Source: Nageia nagi
Taxonomy: Eukaryota > Pinophyta
Direction of reading: 5' to 3'
NCBI GenBank assembly: GCA_050084985.1
Contig: JBITNC010000001.1
Location: 15,066,001-15,130,000, forward strand
Length of the DNA stretch: 64,000 nucleotides
The translations under genes and the position numbers were made by a program. Every line of letters begins with the position of its first letter. Positions within the stretch are counted from its first letter, which is position 1. Below the pieces are notes generated by a model, which saw nothing but the letters and a program-made list of their open reading frames with translations, did no database searches and was not told the origin of the DNA. This document shows positions 1 to 10,619 of the stretch, piece after piece.

Positions 1-589
1 TTGCTGACCTCATCACTTCCAGGACCCAGTTTCATTCAAAATTGTGAACATCATCCTCCCTGTGACGTCATCTTCATACTTCCAGAATGTTTTACTCACA
101 TTCTCTCCAGAACCCAGGCTTTTTCATAATTAAGCTCTAGCCCTTCTTCTATGACATCATCGTTTCATTCCTAGAACATTTTATTTACTGACTCCAGCTT
201 ATTAATTCCCCTTGCTAATGTCATCACTTCCGAAACTCGGTTTCATTCAAAATTGTGAACATCATCCTCCCCGTGACGTCATCTTCATACCTCCGAAATG
301 TTTTACTCACTTTCTTCGAAACTCAGGCTTTTCCATAATTGAGCTTTTATCATCTCATTTCGGAATGCTTTATCTACTGACTCCGGCCTTTTAATCACCC
401 CTTACTGACATCATCATCTCGAAACCTGGTCTTTACCAAGACGTGACTATTTTATCTTCCATGACATCATCATTTTATTCGGCCCGCTTTATTTGTTCAA
501 AAAACTTTTGGAGATCTTAAAATGAACTCATAGTTGCAAGTAAAGTACATCGGGGCTCTAATAAAGAATTTATTATGTATGGATATACA
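1..589 (-). repeat. 3' LTR of the Tat-like element (partial)
   Basis: The right edge, ending in TACA at 589, aligns with the right edge of the other LTR at 12162. About 950 bp lie outside the window. What is visible is U3, made of diverged tandem units of about 200 bp: TTGCTGAC-type starts occur near 1, 212 and 400. The bZIP-type palindrome TGACGTCA is intact at 63-70 and 274-281. Other copies of it are decayed to TGACATCA or TGATGTCA. Confidence 0.85.
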
Positions 590-680
590 TTATGGCAACT
601 TTTGGGGGAAAATTTCACCTTGATCAAAGAGGAATTTAGAACTCAGTTTGAAAAATAATAACCAAATGAAATCTGTTATT

Positions 681-3600
681 TCAACTCTGAACCTCTAAAA
701 ATTGCACAACCTTACCCCAACTTGCATGATTTTCGGAGAAGTCTTTTATTCTCGATTGGGCTAGGGTTATGTTGTTCAAAATTTCGTAGGAGATTTGCCC
801 ATATTTGTGCAACATCCGCTGCAGGACCACTCCTTTATCGGCACATTGGTCAAAAAATTCAAACAAAGTCGACTCATCAAAAGAATTTAGTAACAAATCT
901 ATATCTTCCATCCTTTGACTATCTTCATGAATGTATTTCAAAATTTCAACCTTGGAGATGGGTGAATTATCCTCTTTCCACAATCTTGAAAATCCTGCCT
1001 CAGATAATTTAGCTATTTCAGCTTTTTGGGTTTCTACCCCCTGCCACTGCTTGATCAAATTATTTTTTATTTCTTGACACACCCATTTCCCACGGACTGG
1101 GTGGTCAATCGCTGAGATCAACTCAACCCTATTTCCCATATTTAAGGCTTGAAGCTCTCCGTCGGAAATCTCATCCAGCTTTTTCTTTGCCCTCTTTGCT
1201 ATCTTTTCCATGGGGTCGATAGTGCTTTCACAGAGGCTGACACTTGCCTCTAATTTCTTCAACTCTGAAAAACATAGATCAATGTGATCTCTGAGTTGAA
1301 TCAGTTGTTTAATCTTTGGAGATAATTGCTCCTGGAATTTTTCTTTTATTCTGATCAAAAAATCTCTGTCCACCTTATTGACGTTTCGAATTCAGTCACA
1401 TCTGTGCAATGTTAGCGTTTAAGTTGCCAATTATTGTCTCTCTTATTGCTACTTTAGCTGTTTTGGTTGCAATTTCCACATCCTTTTGTGCTATGACCAC
1501 ATCTTTCTTTGCCAGGCTATCTGCAGTCAGGGCGGTAGCTAAACTTACTCTGAGAGTAGCTATGTCATTATCTGCAGCTTTTAATTTTAGCCGTTGAGAC
1601 TCTAATTGTTGTTTCATTGCTTCATTTGCCTTTTGAAGCTTATTATATTTGACCTCTAATTTGGTCAATTCAGAAATGTTTAAATCCATAGCTGTTTGCA
1701 ACTGCTCATTCTTATCACTCCGGGATATGCTCCTGGTATCTATCTTTACCCGGGTGTTCATTGAGGAGAGATCACTTTGCCCTTCTTGGGGTTCTTGGGC
1801 AATAGCCATCTCAAGCACCTTATGCTTCGGATCCATTGAAGTCCAGAGCCTTACCAGATTATCTGGAACTAGGAGCTTCTTGACCTGCTTCTGCATCCAT
1901 GCATCTCATCCCTATTTCATCTATTGGTACTGCTGCATGATGCCGTCCATAGATACTTATTTCCTGGATATCATAATGAATGGGGATCCGGTGCTCAACT
2001 CCTAAGAGGAGGAGGCCACGATCTGCTGTGTTGGTGTCACAGGGCTAGCTTAACTGGGCCCGGGGACACTACTGTCAGATGGATCCACGGTAGGAAGAGC
2101 TGGAATGGAAGGAGGAGAGGATGATGGAGGCGGAGATGGCGAAGGTGATGACGGTATTGTGGTGACGCTAACAATGGGGAGAGCTTGTGAGCTGGATGTG
2201 AGGGGAAGGGAGCTTTGCCATTGAATAAGCGGTGGTGGTGTTATGAAGGATTGGATAGGTGAAGCTGGAATGATTGTTGGAATTTGCAAAAGTGAACTTG
2301 AAATGGAAATAGACATGGTAGGAATAGATAAAGCAGGAGTAAGAGAAACAGGGGAAGAGGGAGTAAAGAGTGTACTTGATGGAGTAGGGCTCCTTCTTCT
2401 TCTCTTTGGCGATGGTGGGAGCGGTGCCATCTCCTTTTGGACTTTCCTTTTAACAGTATACACCCTCCCAGGCTTCCTAGCTACTATTTCTGTGGAAACC
2501 TCCCTGGTTCCTCCCTCAGGTCGCTCCTCTTGAGCTGATGCTTGGGACATTGCAGGTCCCTGCTCTCCCTCCTCATCACTATCATCTGAACCTTCGCTTG
2601 CAGGGATGTCTGTAGGGTGTTCTATTCTCCACATCTCCTCGAATTTCTCATCTAAATCAGAATCTAGAGGGGTATTCCGATTTCTGGACTCAATCCGATA
2701 CTGAGTGAAGGAGGCTATTTTTTCTTCACTCCATCTCTGATCTCTTAAGGTTTTCAAAGACTTTTTGGAGATGGAGTCTGTTCTTGGGTCAAAATTTGTC
2801 TTTTTACTATAAAAACTCAACCACGACGGTAATAAATCTTTAGTAATTAAGGCAGTGGGCATTACCTTATCTTCATGTTTCGGGTTTCACCATTTAAGCA
2901 GCTCCGACCTGGATTCAGCTCTGAAACTCGAGGGGTTGGGTTGGCCCCTCAACCTCTTACCAAAGATATCCTCCAGATCATATAGCAAATACTGACTAAG
3001 TTCTTTCAATTTTAAATTCAACAATTTACCTTTTAATTATTCATTTGCTCCCCTGCTTTGAAGCACCAAGTCATGCACTTTATGAGGAAGGGCATAAACT
3101 ATCCTCTTCTTTGCTGTAGCTCCGTATTTAGAATCTATATAATCCATTTATCTGGCGTATTCCATGCTGAAAACCCAATTCGTTACATGGACCGGTAGTA
3201 AGAAAGGAGCCCTAGAATACCCATAAAGCCTGATGAAAGTCCCCTCCTCTGTGAAGAACCAGTCCCCGATCTCTCCATGTGGCTTTCGGAGGTAAAGCTT
3301 AGAAGCTGTTGATAATCTTGGAACTGCGGGGGTGAATAAATTCATTGCAGGAACCAAAAAGCTTTCTACAAAGAAGTAATAATCCACTGAAGACCTCACC
3401 TCCTCAGTCTATTGGTCCAATGGCTTCTGAGACCCTCTTTCATCAGTCTGAACCAAAGTTAAATTCTTGAAAACATCGGCATTCTGATGAATCATCATCC
3501 AAATAATGTGTGATAGATACAAAAAATGAAATCCCTCACTAATCTTTTCTAACTGTTCAGATATTCCATCTGAAAGTGCAATGGCCCAGTCATACATTAT

Positions 3601-4197
3601 GGGAGAGTTTGGATGGGAAATCTGGTATGCAATAGCCAATTTTGATGGGGAGACATACCTATCTGTCTCTTCGCCTACTGCTATGGCCAACATGGATAAT
3701 AATAATTGCAGATGTGCAGAAAAATTGGAGAGTGGGAGCTCAGAACTGGGGAACTCCATAAACTTTACAGTCCCAGCTACATTTTTATTTAGCCAGGTCG
3801 TGATATTTGCTCTCAGATTGGAACTGGGGGTCATATACCAATCCATGTGCACAAGGGAATGCATAGGGGAGGGTGGATTAAAAGCTTTTGCTATTGAAAT
3901 GGAATCCAAATTTAAGATAGTTTTACCTTGCAAGTCTCTGACTATCCTGGTTGCAGGATCAAATGCCCCCTTTATAAACTCTATCAACTCAGGAGCAGGA
4001 AAGCATCTATGGGGGATGAAATACATGAGACCCGACCCCATTGGTGAATGTGCTATATGATTAAAACTAAAGTTTGGGCACTTACCTTCAGCTGTGCCCT
4101 TGGGGTTCTTATTTCGAGCTGTAATTTCAGTATCCCACAATAAATCCATGGAGTCTATTATTTTCCTTACTGTCTTCACCGATGATCCTGAGCTCAT
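681..4197 (-). pseudogene. Long additional frame downstream of integrase, function unknown
   Basis: From 4197 to 1396 one frame reads through with only scattered stops (for example near 3409, 3148 and 2050). A frameshift near 1385 then continues it to 681, for about 1170 codons in all. The N-terminal ~300 residues are globular (opening MSSGSSVKTVRKIIDSMD). Next comes a mixed region, then a Pro/Ser-rich linker with a basic KRRRR stretch near 2400-2420. The last ~400 residues are heptad-rich and look like coiled coil. It lies in sense, between integrase and 3' LTR, where envelope-like frames sit in Athila and SIRE elements, but I see no clear signal peptide or membrane anchor. Most stops look like CAG, CAA or CGA turned to TAG, TAA or TGA. 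I do not recognise the family. The coding reading is well supported by frame continuity; any function is not. Confidence 0.7.
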
Positions 4198-4619
4198 TTC
4201 TGTTTGCTTATGTTGCGCTTATCAACTCTTCTTGTCTCACTTCTATCACCCCTAACCAACACTTTACTCGGATTCTTCCGCTATATTCCACGGCTCCTGG
4301 CAATGTGTAGTAGATACTAGTTTCGCAAATTTGTAAGCGAATACTTCTTATGAATTCTAGAATTAGGTATTTTGGCGAGTAGTGCTCTTGGTCCTTTTAT
4401 AACTCCTTTCTTTGATTGATGCACAATCTCTTGGAATGTGCAGGATATCCTCACAGATAGTAGCATTAATAACCGATTTGATATTACGCACTCTTTTCGG
4501 GAACTCCGAGATTTGAAACCATAACGATAACTTGAAATAAATGCAAACGACACACTATTTACAATATGTGTAAAAAAACATATTTTTTTTTAAAAAACAA
4601 TCACTGTCCCGCGCTTGTG

Positions 4620-6064
4620 ATCTTGTATCACTTTAGGTGCTGTCCATTAACTGAAATTGGTAATTTGCACCCATTTAATTTAGCCAGCTCAAAGGCATTT
4701 TTCCCAACTCATTTAGCTATTACATAGGGTCCGGACCACATGGCTTCAAATTTTTTGTGTTTCCCCGATTTAGCTCTGTCCTCATCCCATTTCAATACTA
4801 AATCTCCTTCTCTGAAAGTATCCAGAGTTGATTTTCGACCATCAAACCATCTTTTTACTATTTCATTTCTTCTCTGAAGGTCTTGATATGATTGATTATG
4901 GAGCTCTTCTAGATGCAACAGTTCATTCATCCGAACCTCGAGAGATTCAAAATCCTCACCATATTCCTGCAAAACTTTTAAAACCAGAAGCTCAAAATGA
5001 CTTGGTAATACCACCCTTTTACCGTATACCAATGTATATGGACTAGTTTTAATGGCTGACTTTACTGTGATCCTATCTACCCATAATGCCCAATTGAGCT
5101 TTTCGTGCCAAGTCCGGGGATTATCCTCCACTATTCTTTTGAGAATCTGAATCAAATTTTTATTTGTGGACTCAGCCAAACCATTACCCTGGGGGTAATA
5201 ATTTGAGGAAGTTTTCTAGTAGATACCTAATCTCATAGCAAAATCAATAACTTCAGCTCCTACGAATGCCAAACCATTATTCGAAATTATCGTTTGAGGA
5301 ACACCATACCTGGTAATTAACTTTTCCACAAATTTTAGAATAGTCTTCTGATTCACCTCCTTTACGGCCTCTGCTTCTGCCCATCTGGTAAAAAAGTCTG
5401 TAGCAGTAAGGATGAATTTGTGTCCGGAAGAGGAGTTTGGATTGATGACTCCGATAAAATCAGCCCCCACTGTTGGAAGGCTTCTTCTACTTGGATTGGT
5501 TCCAATGGTAATGCCACATTTCTCTTTCTTCCCACGTACCTCTAACACTTCTCACAATTTTGTGCCTTTGCAAAAGCCTCCTTGAACATAGTAGGCCAGT
5601 AATATCCCGCCTGAATGATCTTACCACTGTCGTGTATCCGAGTAATGACCTCCAGACTCTCCAGAATGAAACTCTTCAATGAGCTTAGCTGACTTTGTCG
5701 CCGGTACACATCTTAGTAAAATGCCATCGTGATTTCTCCTATAAAGTATCTGATCTATCTCCGTGTAATTCTGGGCGTGTATCTTGAATTGCCTTCTTTG
5801 GGATGCATTCATGTTTCCTGGCAGTTTTCCAGTCTCAAAATATTCACTTAATTGCTCCATCCAATCCTTCATCGTATCTTCGGGTATGGATTTCGGGGTT
5901 TCTTGTTCAACAAAGCATACCATCTCTTTTTCTGGTATCATAGGTTTTGCAAGTTGCTCGCAAAGTGATCTTCCTTTTATGAGCTTGGTGGGCTGAATTT
6001 CCACATCATATTTTAGAATTTTTGAAATCCACCCGGGTCTTCCTTCTCCCAATTCTCCCTGCAT
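4620..6064 (-). pseudogene. Integrase region of Tat-like pol
   Basis: Three open stretches share one frame (5621-6064, 5216-5548, 4709-5179), separated only by stop codons. The first carries the zinc-binding end, with HSGESGGHYSDTRQW-like spacing near 5630-5660. The second is the catalytic core, opening with GADFIG (first Asp). The position expected to hold the second catalytic Asp reads SNNG near 5280, so that residue appears lost. The third begins inside the NG-AES block that supplies the catalytic Glu and continues to the C-terminal domain (GDLVLKWDEDRAKSGKHKKF, then GPYVIAK). The frame then trails into about 90 bases of decayed C-terminus. The enzyme would have inserted the cDNA into nuclear DNA; this copy is dead from the stops and the altered core residue. 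Confidence 0.85.
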
Positions 6065-6675
6065 AACATAAGACCTAACATCCGGTGTATAGTTAGAATC
6101 AAAATTCTACTCTGAGCAATGTAATGTTTTAACTTACCGAGTGCTTTCACAATAGCCAGGACCTGTTTTTCAATGAAAGTGTATTTTTCCTCACAACTGT
6201 TCATAGTCTGGCTGAAAAATGCAACTGGATATTCTTCATTTCTTTTGTACTTCTGGGTTAAAATGGTTGCAACACTAGTATCTGAACCATATGCGTACAG
6301 AATAAATTCTTTGCTAAAATCTGGATTTCTCAGTACAGGAGCTTTTGTAATTGCTACCTTAATTTTCTGAAAAGCTTCTTTACCTTCCTCAGTCCATACA
6401 AAAGGAGTATCTTTTTTTAGCATCCGGGTGATAGGTTTGATAATGTTTGAGAAATCCTGAATAAATCTTCTGACAAAGTTAATCTGACCCAGAAAAGATT
6501 GCAGAGACTTCTTATTAGACGGGAGAGACAAGTCATTTATAGCTTTAACTCTATCCGGATCAATAGCCCATCCCTCTTTTGAAATGACATGCCCAATAAT
6601 TTACCCTCATCTACTGCGAAGATAGACTTCTTAGGATTTAGGGATATACCATACCTCTTACATTTGATGAAGGCT
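6013..6675 (-). pseudogene. RNase H (RT-linked) domain of Tat-like pol
   Basis: The open part (6013-6531) begins with the RT connection (SLQSFLGQINFVRRFIQDFS) and runs into RNase H (FILYAYGSD, then EKYTFIEKQVLAIVKALGKL). This domain removes the RNA strand during reverse transcription. The usual first Asp of the YTDAS-type motif is replaced by Tyr-Gly here, so even without stops it would be weak. The frame differs from both neighbours. The stretch 6532-6675 is decayed connection sequence. Confidence 0.8.
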
Positions 6676-7594
6676 TACTCCAGATGTTGAACATGCATGT
6701 TTCTGTCATGAGAGAAAACAGTAATATCATCAAGGTATACCAATAGACTCTTATTTACCAGTTCTCCAAATGCATAATCCATAGCTCTCTGAAAGGTAGC
6801 CCCTGCATTGGATAGTCCAAATGACATTCTTTGAAAAGCAAATGTGCCCCATTTAGTTGTAAAAGCTATTTTGAACTGATCTTCATTCCGGACCCAGATT
6901 TGATTGTACCCAGAGAAACCATCTATCAAAGAGAACTTTTTAGCTCCGCTATAGTATTTAGTATTTGTTCCATTAGGGGTAAGGGGTAATGATCCTTCAG
7001 TGATACTCTGTTCAAACCTCAGAAATCTACACACAACCTTATCTCGCCATTTTTCTTCCGGACAGGCACAAGATTGGCTACCCAAGTGGAATGCTTGATG
7101 GGATAAATTATCCCAACCTTATACAGTTTCAACACCTCCTGCTTCATGGCAACTTCGATTTTGAGGTTTACTAGTCTTTGTTTTTGTCTGATCGGTTTAG
7201 CATCATCTATCAACTCGATTGTATGCTGTATCACTAATTTATCAAAAACCTTTAAATCATCATAAGACCAAGCAATAACATCAACATATGTTCTGCATAA
7301 CTGTACAATTTCTTGAATCTATTCTGGAGTATTAGATATACCAATTTTTAATGACTTACCCGAAAAAACTTCATGTTCTTTATAGTTATCCAGGTTTATA
7401 TTCATACCCCTTCTCTTTACCTGGTCACTTCTATCGAACAATCCTTCGAATGGAATCAAATCTTTAGGGAGTTTATTGTTATTCAGCTGAATTATGTCTT
7501 GTTCCCAGAAAACTTCGGAGTCCTCTTCTCCTACTGCATGACATACCGCTTGTTGTAATAAAAATTGATTAATTTGAGCTTCATCCTGGAAAAC
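6675..7594 (-). pseudogene. Reverse transcriptase of Tat-like pol
   Basis: The gag-pol frame runs without shift through the DVIAWSYDDLKVFDK-like lead-in (about 7270), the palm start (GIIYPIKHSTWVANLVPV, 7060-7130) and CVDF at 7019-7034. A TGA follows where family members have Arg, then GLNRVSLKDHYPLPLMEQ. A one-base shift near 6950 moves to the frame carrying FSLIDGFSGYNQI, RMSFGLSNAGATFQRAMD and the catalytic YLDD motif (about 6720-6735). Motif order and wording fit Tat-type Ty3 polymerases, which copy element RNA into DNA in cytoplasmic particles. The defects are one indel and stops of the C-to-T kind. Confidence 0.88.
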
Positions 7595-8080
7595 CTACCA
7601 AAAGGAATCATTATCTAGAACTGATGGCCTGAAAATGAGCTGAACACCCTTTCTCCGGAACCAGTCATTTGTGGGATCAAAACTAGCTCCCATTTGTGCT
7701 AATGCATCAGCTTCTTGGTTGAATCTCCTTGGAACTGACTGAATATGCAATGCTTTGAAATGCTCAAACAGATCCCAAACCCGATTCCTGTAGGCTTTCA
7801 AATAATGATGTTTGACTGAACATTTACCTGTCACTTGTTTCACGATCAAATCCGAATCGCTTTTGATCTTTAGACATTGAATTTTCATTTTGATAGCTTA
7901 TTCTAGTCCCAGGCAAAGAGCTTCATATTCTGCCACATTATTTGAACATAACCAAGTGAGTCTGAAAGAAAATCTATGTACCTTACCAATTGGGTTGGTC
8001 AGGATAATCCCAGCTCCGGATCCATTTTTGGATCTTGCCCCATCAAAAGACATCTCCCACATTTCATTTCTCCTAAAATC
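7595..8080 (-). pseudogene. Second (archaeal-type) RNase H domain, between protease and RT
   Basis: Same frame as gag and protease, interrupted by one TAA at 7898-7900. All four acidic positions of a type I RNase H are visible: the Asp of MSFDGARSKNGSGAG, the Glu of NNVAEYEALCLGLE, the Asp pair of IKSDSDLIVKQVTG, and the Asp of NQEADALAQMGASFDP. This is the extra, archaeal-like RNase H known from Tat-lineage Ty3 elements. The odd thing is its place: upstream of RT rather than between the RT-linked RNase H and integrase. The neighbour element at 49927-54955 has it in the latter place. The catalytic set looks complete apart from the stop. Confidence 0.82.
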
Positions 8081-10471
8081 TTCCCTTGTGAGTTTCAGGA
8101 TGAAAGATTCTGGCTCTATTAAATAATAATTTCTAAACTCCACGTCGTAGATGGTGTTGAGCATACTCATACTACAAGGGTCTTCGGTTTGCAGCTCTTC
8201 CAGCAATTCGTCTGATTCTTCCAATTCACCAAAGTTTGCGCAAACCTCCTCCTTTTTCTCTACGTGAAACTTAGAAATTTCCTCATTATTCAGTCTTACC
8301 CTCTTATTCCCACAAGGGATCAAATAATGGGTGTAATCCATTGCTAGATAACCCCCTATCTTAGCTGTAAACTCTCTAGACAGACATAGCCCGAACAAAG
8401 GGGGCAGCTCAACAACTACAATTTCCTGAATAATAATTATAGAGGGACACTTATGTATTTTTAGGACTACATCCTTGATTACTCCTACTATTTTGACAGG
8501 TGTGGAATCCAGTTGTAATACTCCGGTGGATGTTCTTGTCATAGGCAACCCCATTACATCGCATACTGCTTTAGGCATCACAGTAGTAGCTGCCCCAGAA
8601 TCAACCAAACCATTATGGAGTACATATCCTTCGATTTCCAGAGTCATGTAAAAAGCTCGAGGTTTGTTCTTTCCCATCCCCAGATATTTCGATGTTTCAA
8701 AAAGATTGAGCACTCTTTCCATTCCTTCATTCAATGCTATAAGAGATGTTTTCAGTAAATCAATTTGTCCGAGAATTTTTAGAGCTTCAAACAAGGACAC
8801 TCTCGCTGGAGTTCTCTTTAGCTCTACCATAATGTTGAACTCTGGGATAGCCGGAGGTTCGCCAATTTTGTTTCTGAATCTGTCAGTAAATTTTTCCTGA
8901 AGCTGTAGAGTATCATCTTTTCTCTGGTGCTTGGTAAGTGAAGGGAACCTTAACCTCCGGAGATTTTGATCACTAGCTTTGGGCGTCGGTTTGGTTTCTA
9001 AAAATGAGAATTTTTTGGGAACCATTTCCTTTTCTGGGATCTTTTCCTTAGAACTAGGAACTGCATCTTGCCTTTTAGGAAACACTGCTCCGGAACTCTT
9101 TTGGGGTTCAACTTTTCTTTCAAGAATGCTGGAGACTAGGGGACTTTTTCCTGATCTTATTTCCACAACAAAAACTCCTATATCTGTTGGTGCAAAATTC
9201 ATCAGGTTCACATTTTGGTTCACATCATCAGCTACACCGGGCGGAGGAATACCCCCACTTCTTGATAGATACTCCTGGTACTGATAAACAGGGCATGTGG
9301 TTTGTTCATGAGCATCATTGCAGGCCAAACATAAACTCGTGGCTAACCCGGAAGAGGAAGCTTGGCTTACATCTTCATTCAACACATGCTGAGCTTTTTC
9401 TACAGCAGGATAAGGATATCTTCTTGCATTGTTTTCTCTGCTTAGAATGGTAATCTGGTTTGCCATATTTCTACACAAGTTTCAGAGTTCCTGAATCTCC
9501 GACGATGAAGCTACCCCTTGATTTATATTAGGCTGATAAGGGGATGGTAAAGCCAAGGGAGCTCTAGGGACTGGCAAGGGTGATGGCCACTGTTGGACAG
9601 GGGCAGGGATGTTGGCCAGTGGTGGAGCCAAACTAATTGCTTAAGGTCTCAAAATTTGTTGTTGAGCGGTTACTGGAAAATAAGGCATTGGCATGCGACT
9701 TGGCAATTTTCCAACTGCAATAAGATAGGATTCAGCATACACTGCTTGTCTATAGACCTCTGAGAAAGTATTTACTTCGAAATTTTGGATTTGCAGAGAG
9801 AGATCCGGAGGAAAGGCTCTTAGGTAATACATTAAGGCTTGAAATTGCTGAGGCCTAACTGGCATTGGGACTCTCATCCAAGTTTTTTGGAATCTAATAT
9901 TGAAATCAGGGATATTTTCTTGCTCATATCTTTTGATTGAAGTGAACTGTGTTAACAGGGAAAAAGGATCTCCTAATTCATTAAATTCCAAGATAAAGGG
10001 CTCTGCCAGTTGAGCCCAAGTGGTTATAGATCCATTAGGAAGGCCCCTGTACCAATCTAGGACCTTTCCCTTAAAAGACTGAGCCAGTAATCTCACCATG
10101 ACATCTTCATGCTGGATATTGTGAATCTTAGCTAGGCCAGCTACATCAACACAATGCTCATAAGCTGTTTTCTCTGAAGTTGCATCAAACTCCGGAAGGG
10201 TTTTAAAAACATTTGCTGGGATGTCATGCAACACTGCCAGGGCTATTGGTACCCCATTGTCCCATTTCGGATAAATATTCTGAGCTGGATTAGCCATTTT
10301 AAGAGAGGTATTTCTAGTGTGAAGATTGGATGATTCTGGCTTGATAAAGGATTTTAGGGAGCTGATACTATTCAGAGACTTGGACTTGATCAGGGTCTTT
10401 CTCTTAGGAGTATCTAACGTTCTAAAATCTGGTGCTTCTTTTACTGCTCTAGTTTTAGATCTTGTCCACAT
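7898..10471 (-). pseudogene. gag and aspartic protease of Tat-like element
   Basis: One frame runs from 10471 to 7898 with only two stops, TAA at 9641-9643 and TGA at 9482-9484; both are explained by CAA and CGA losing C to T. The capsid-like part (about residues 60-270) has the retrotransposon gag pattern, including GKVLDWYRGLPNGSITTWAQL and a following F-N-E segment. A CX2CX3HX4C zinc-knuckle-like cluster lies near 9290-9330. The protease active site is LVDSGAATTVMPK near 8575-8605. I took ATG at 10471 as start because it is the first Met after the primer site, about 120 bases downstream of it. Gag forms the particle and the protease matures it. Confidence 0.85.
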
Positions 10472-10590
10472 AAACTCTAGGTTGCAAAAGAAAATGACAG
10501 GTTCAAAAGCACATATGATATTTACAAATAATTTGCTTTAATACATACCATCGATAGTGCTTCAGCAGAGTCGCCAATAAGTTTCTTCGT

Positions 10591-10608
10591 GTCCCACCGG
10601 GCGTGCCA
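10591..10608 (-). other. Primer-binding site of Tat-like element
   Basis: On the minus strand it reads TGGCACGCCCGGTGGGAC, the mirror of a tRNA 3' end with CCA. It resembles the lysine-tRNA-type sites common in plant Ty3 elements, though I cannot name the tRNA with certainty. It lies 11 bases inside the 5' LTR edge, a longer gap than the usual 0-5. Confidence 0.65.
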
Positions 10609-10619
10609 AAAATAAATAC

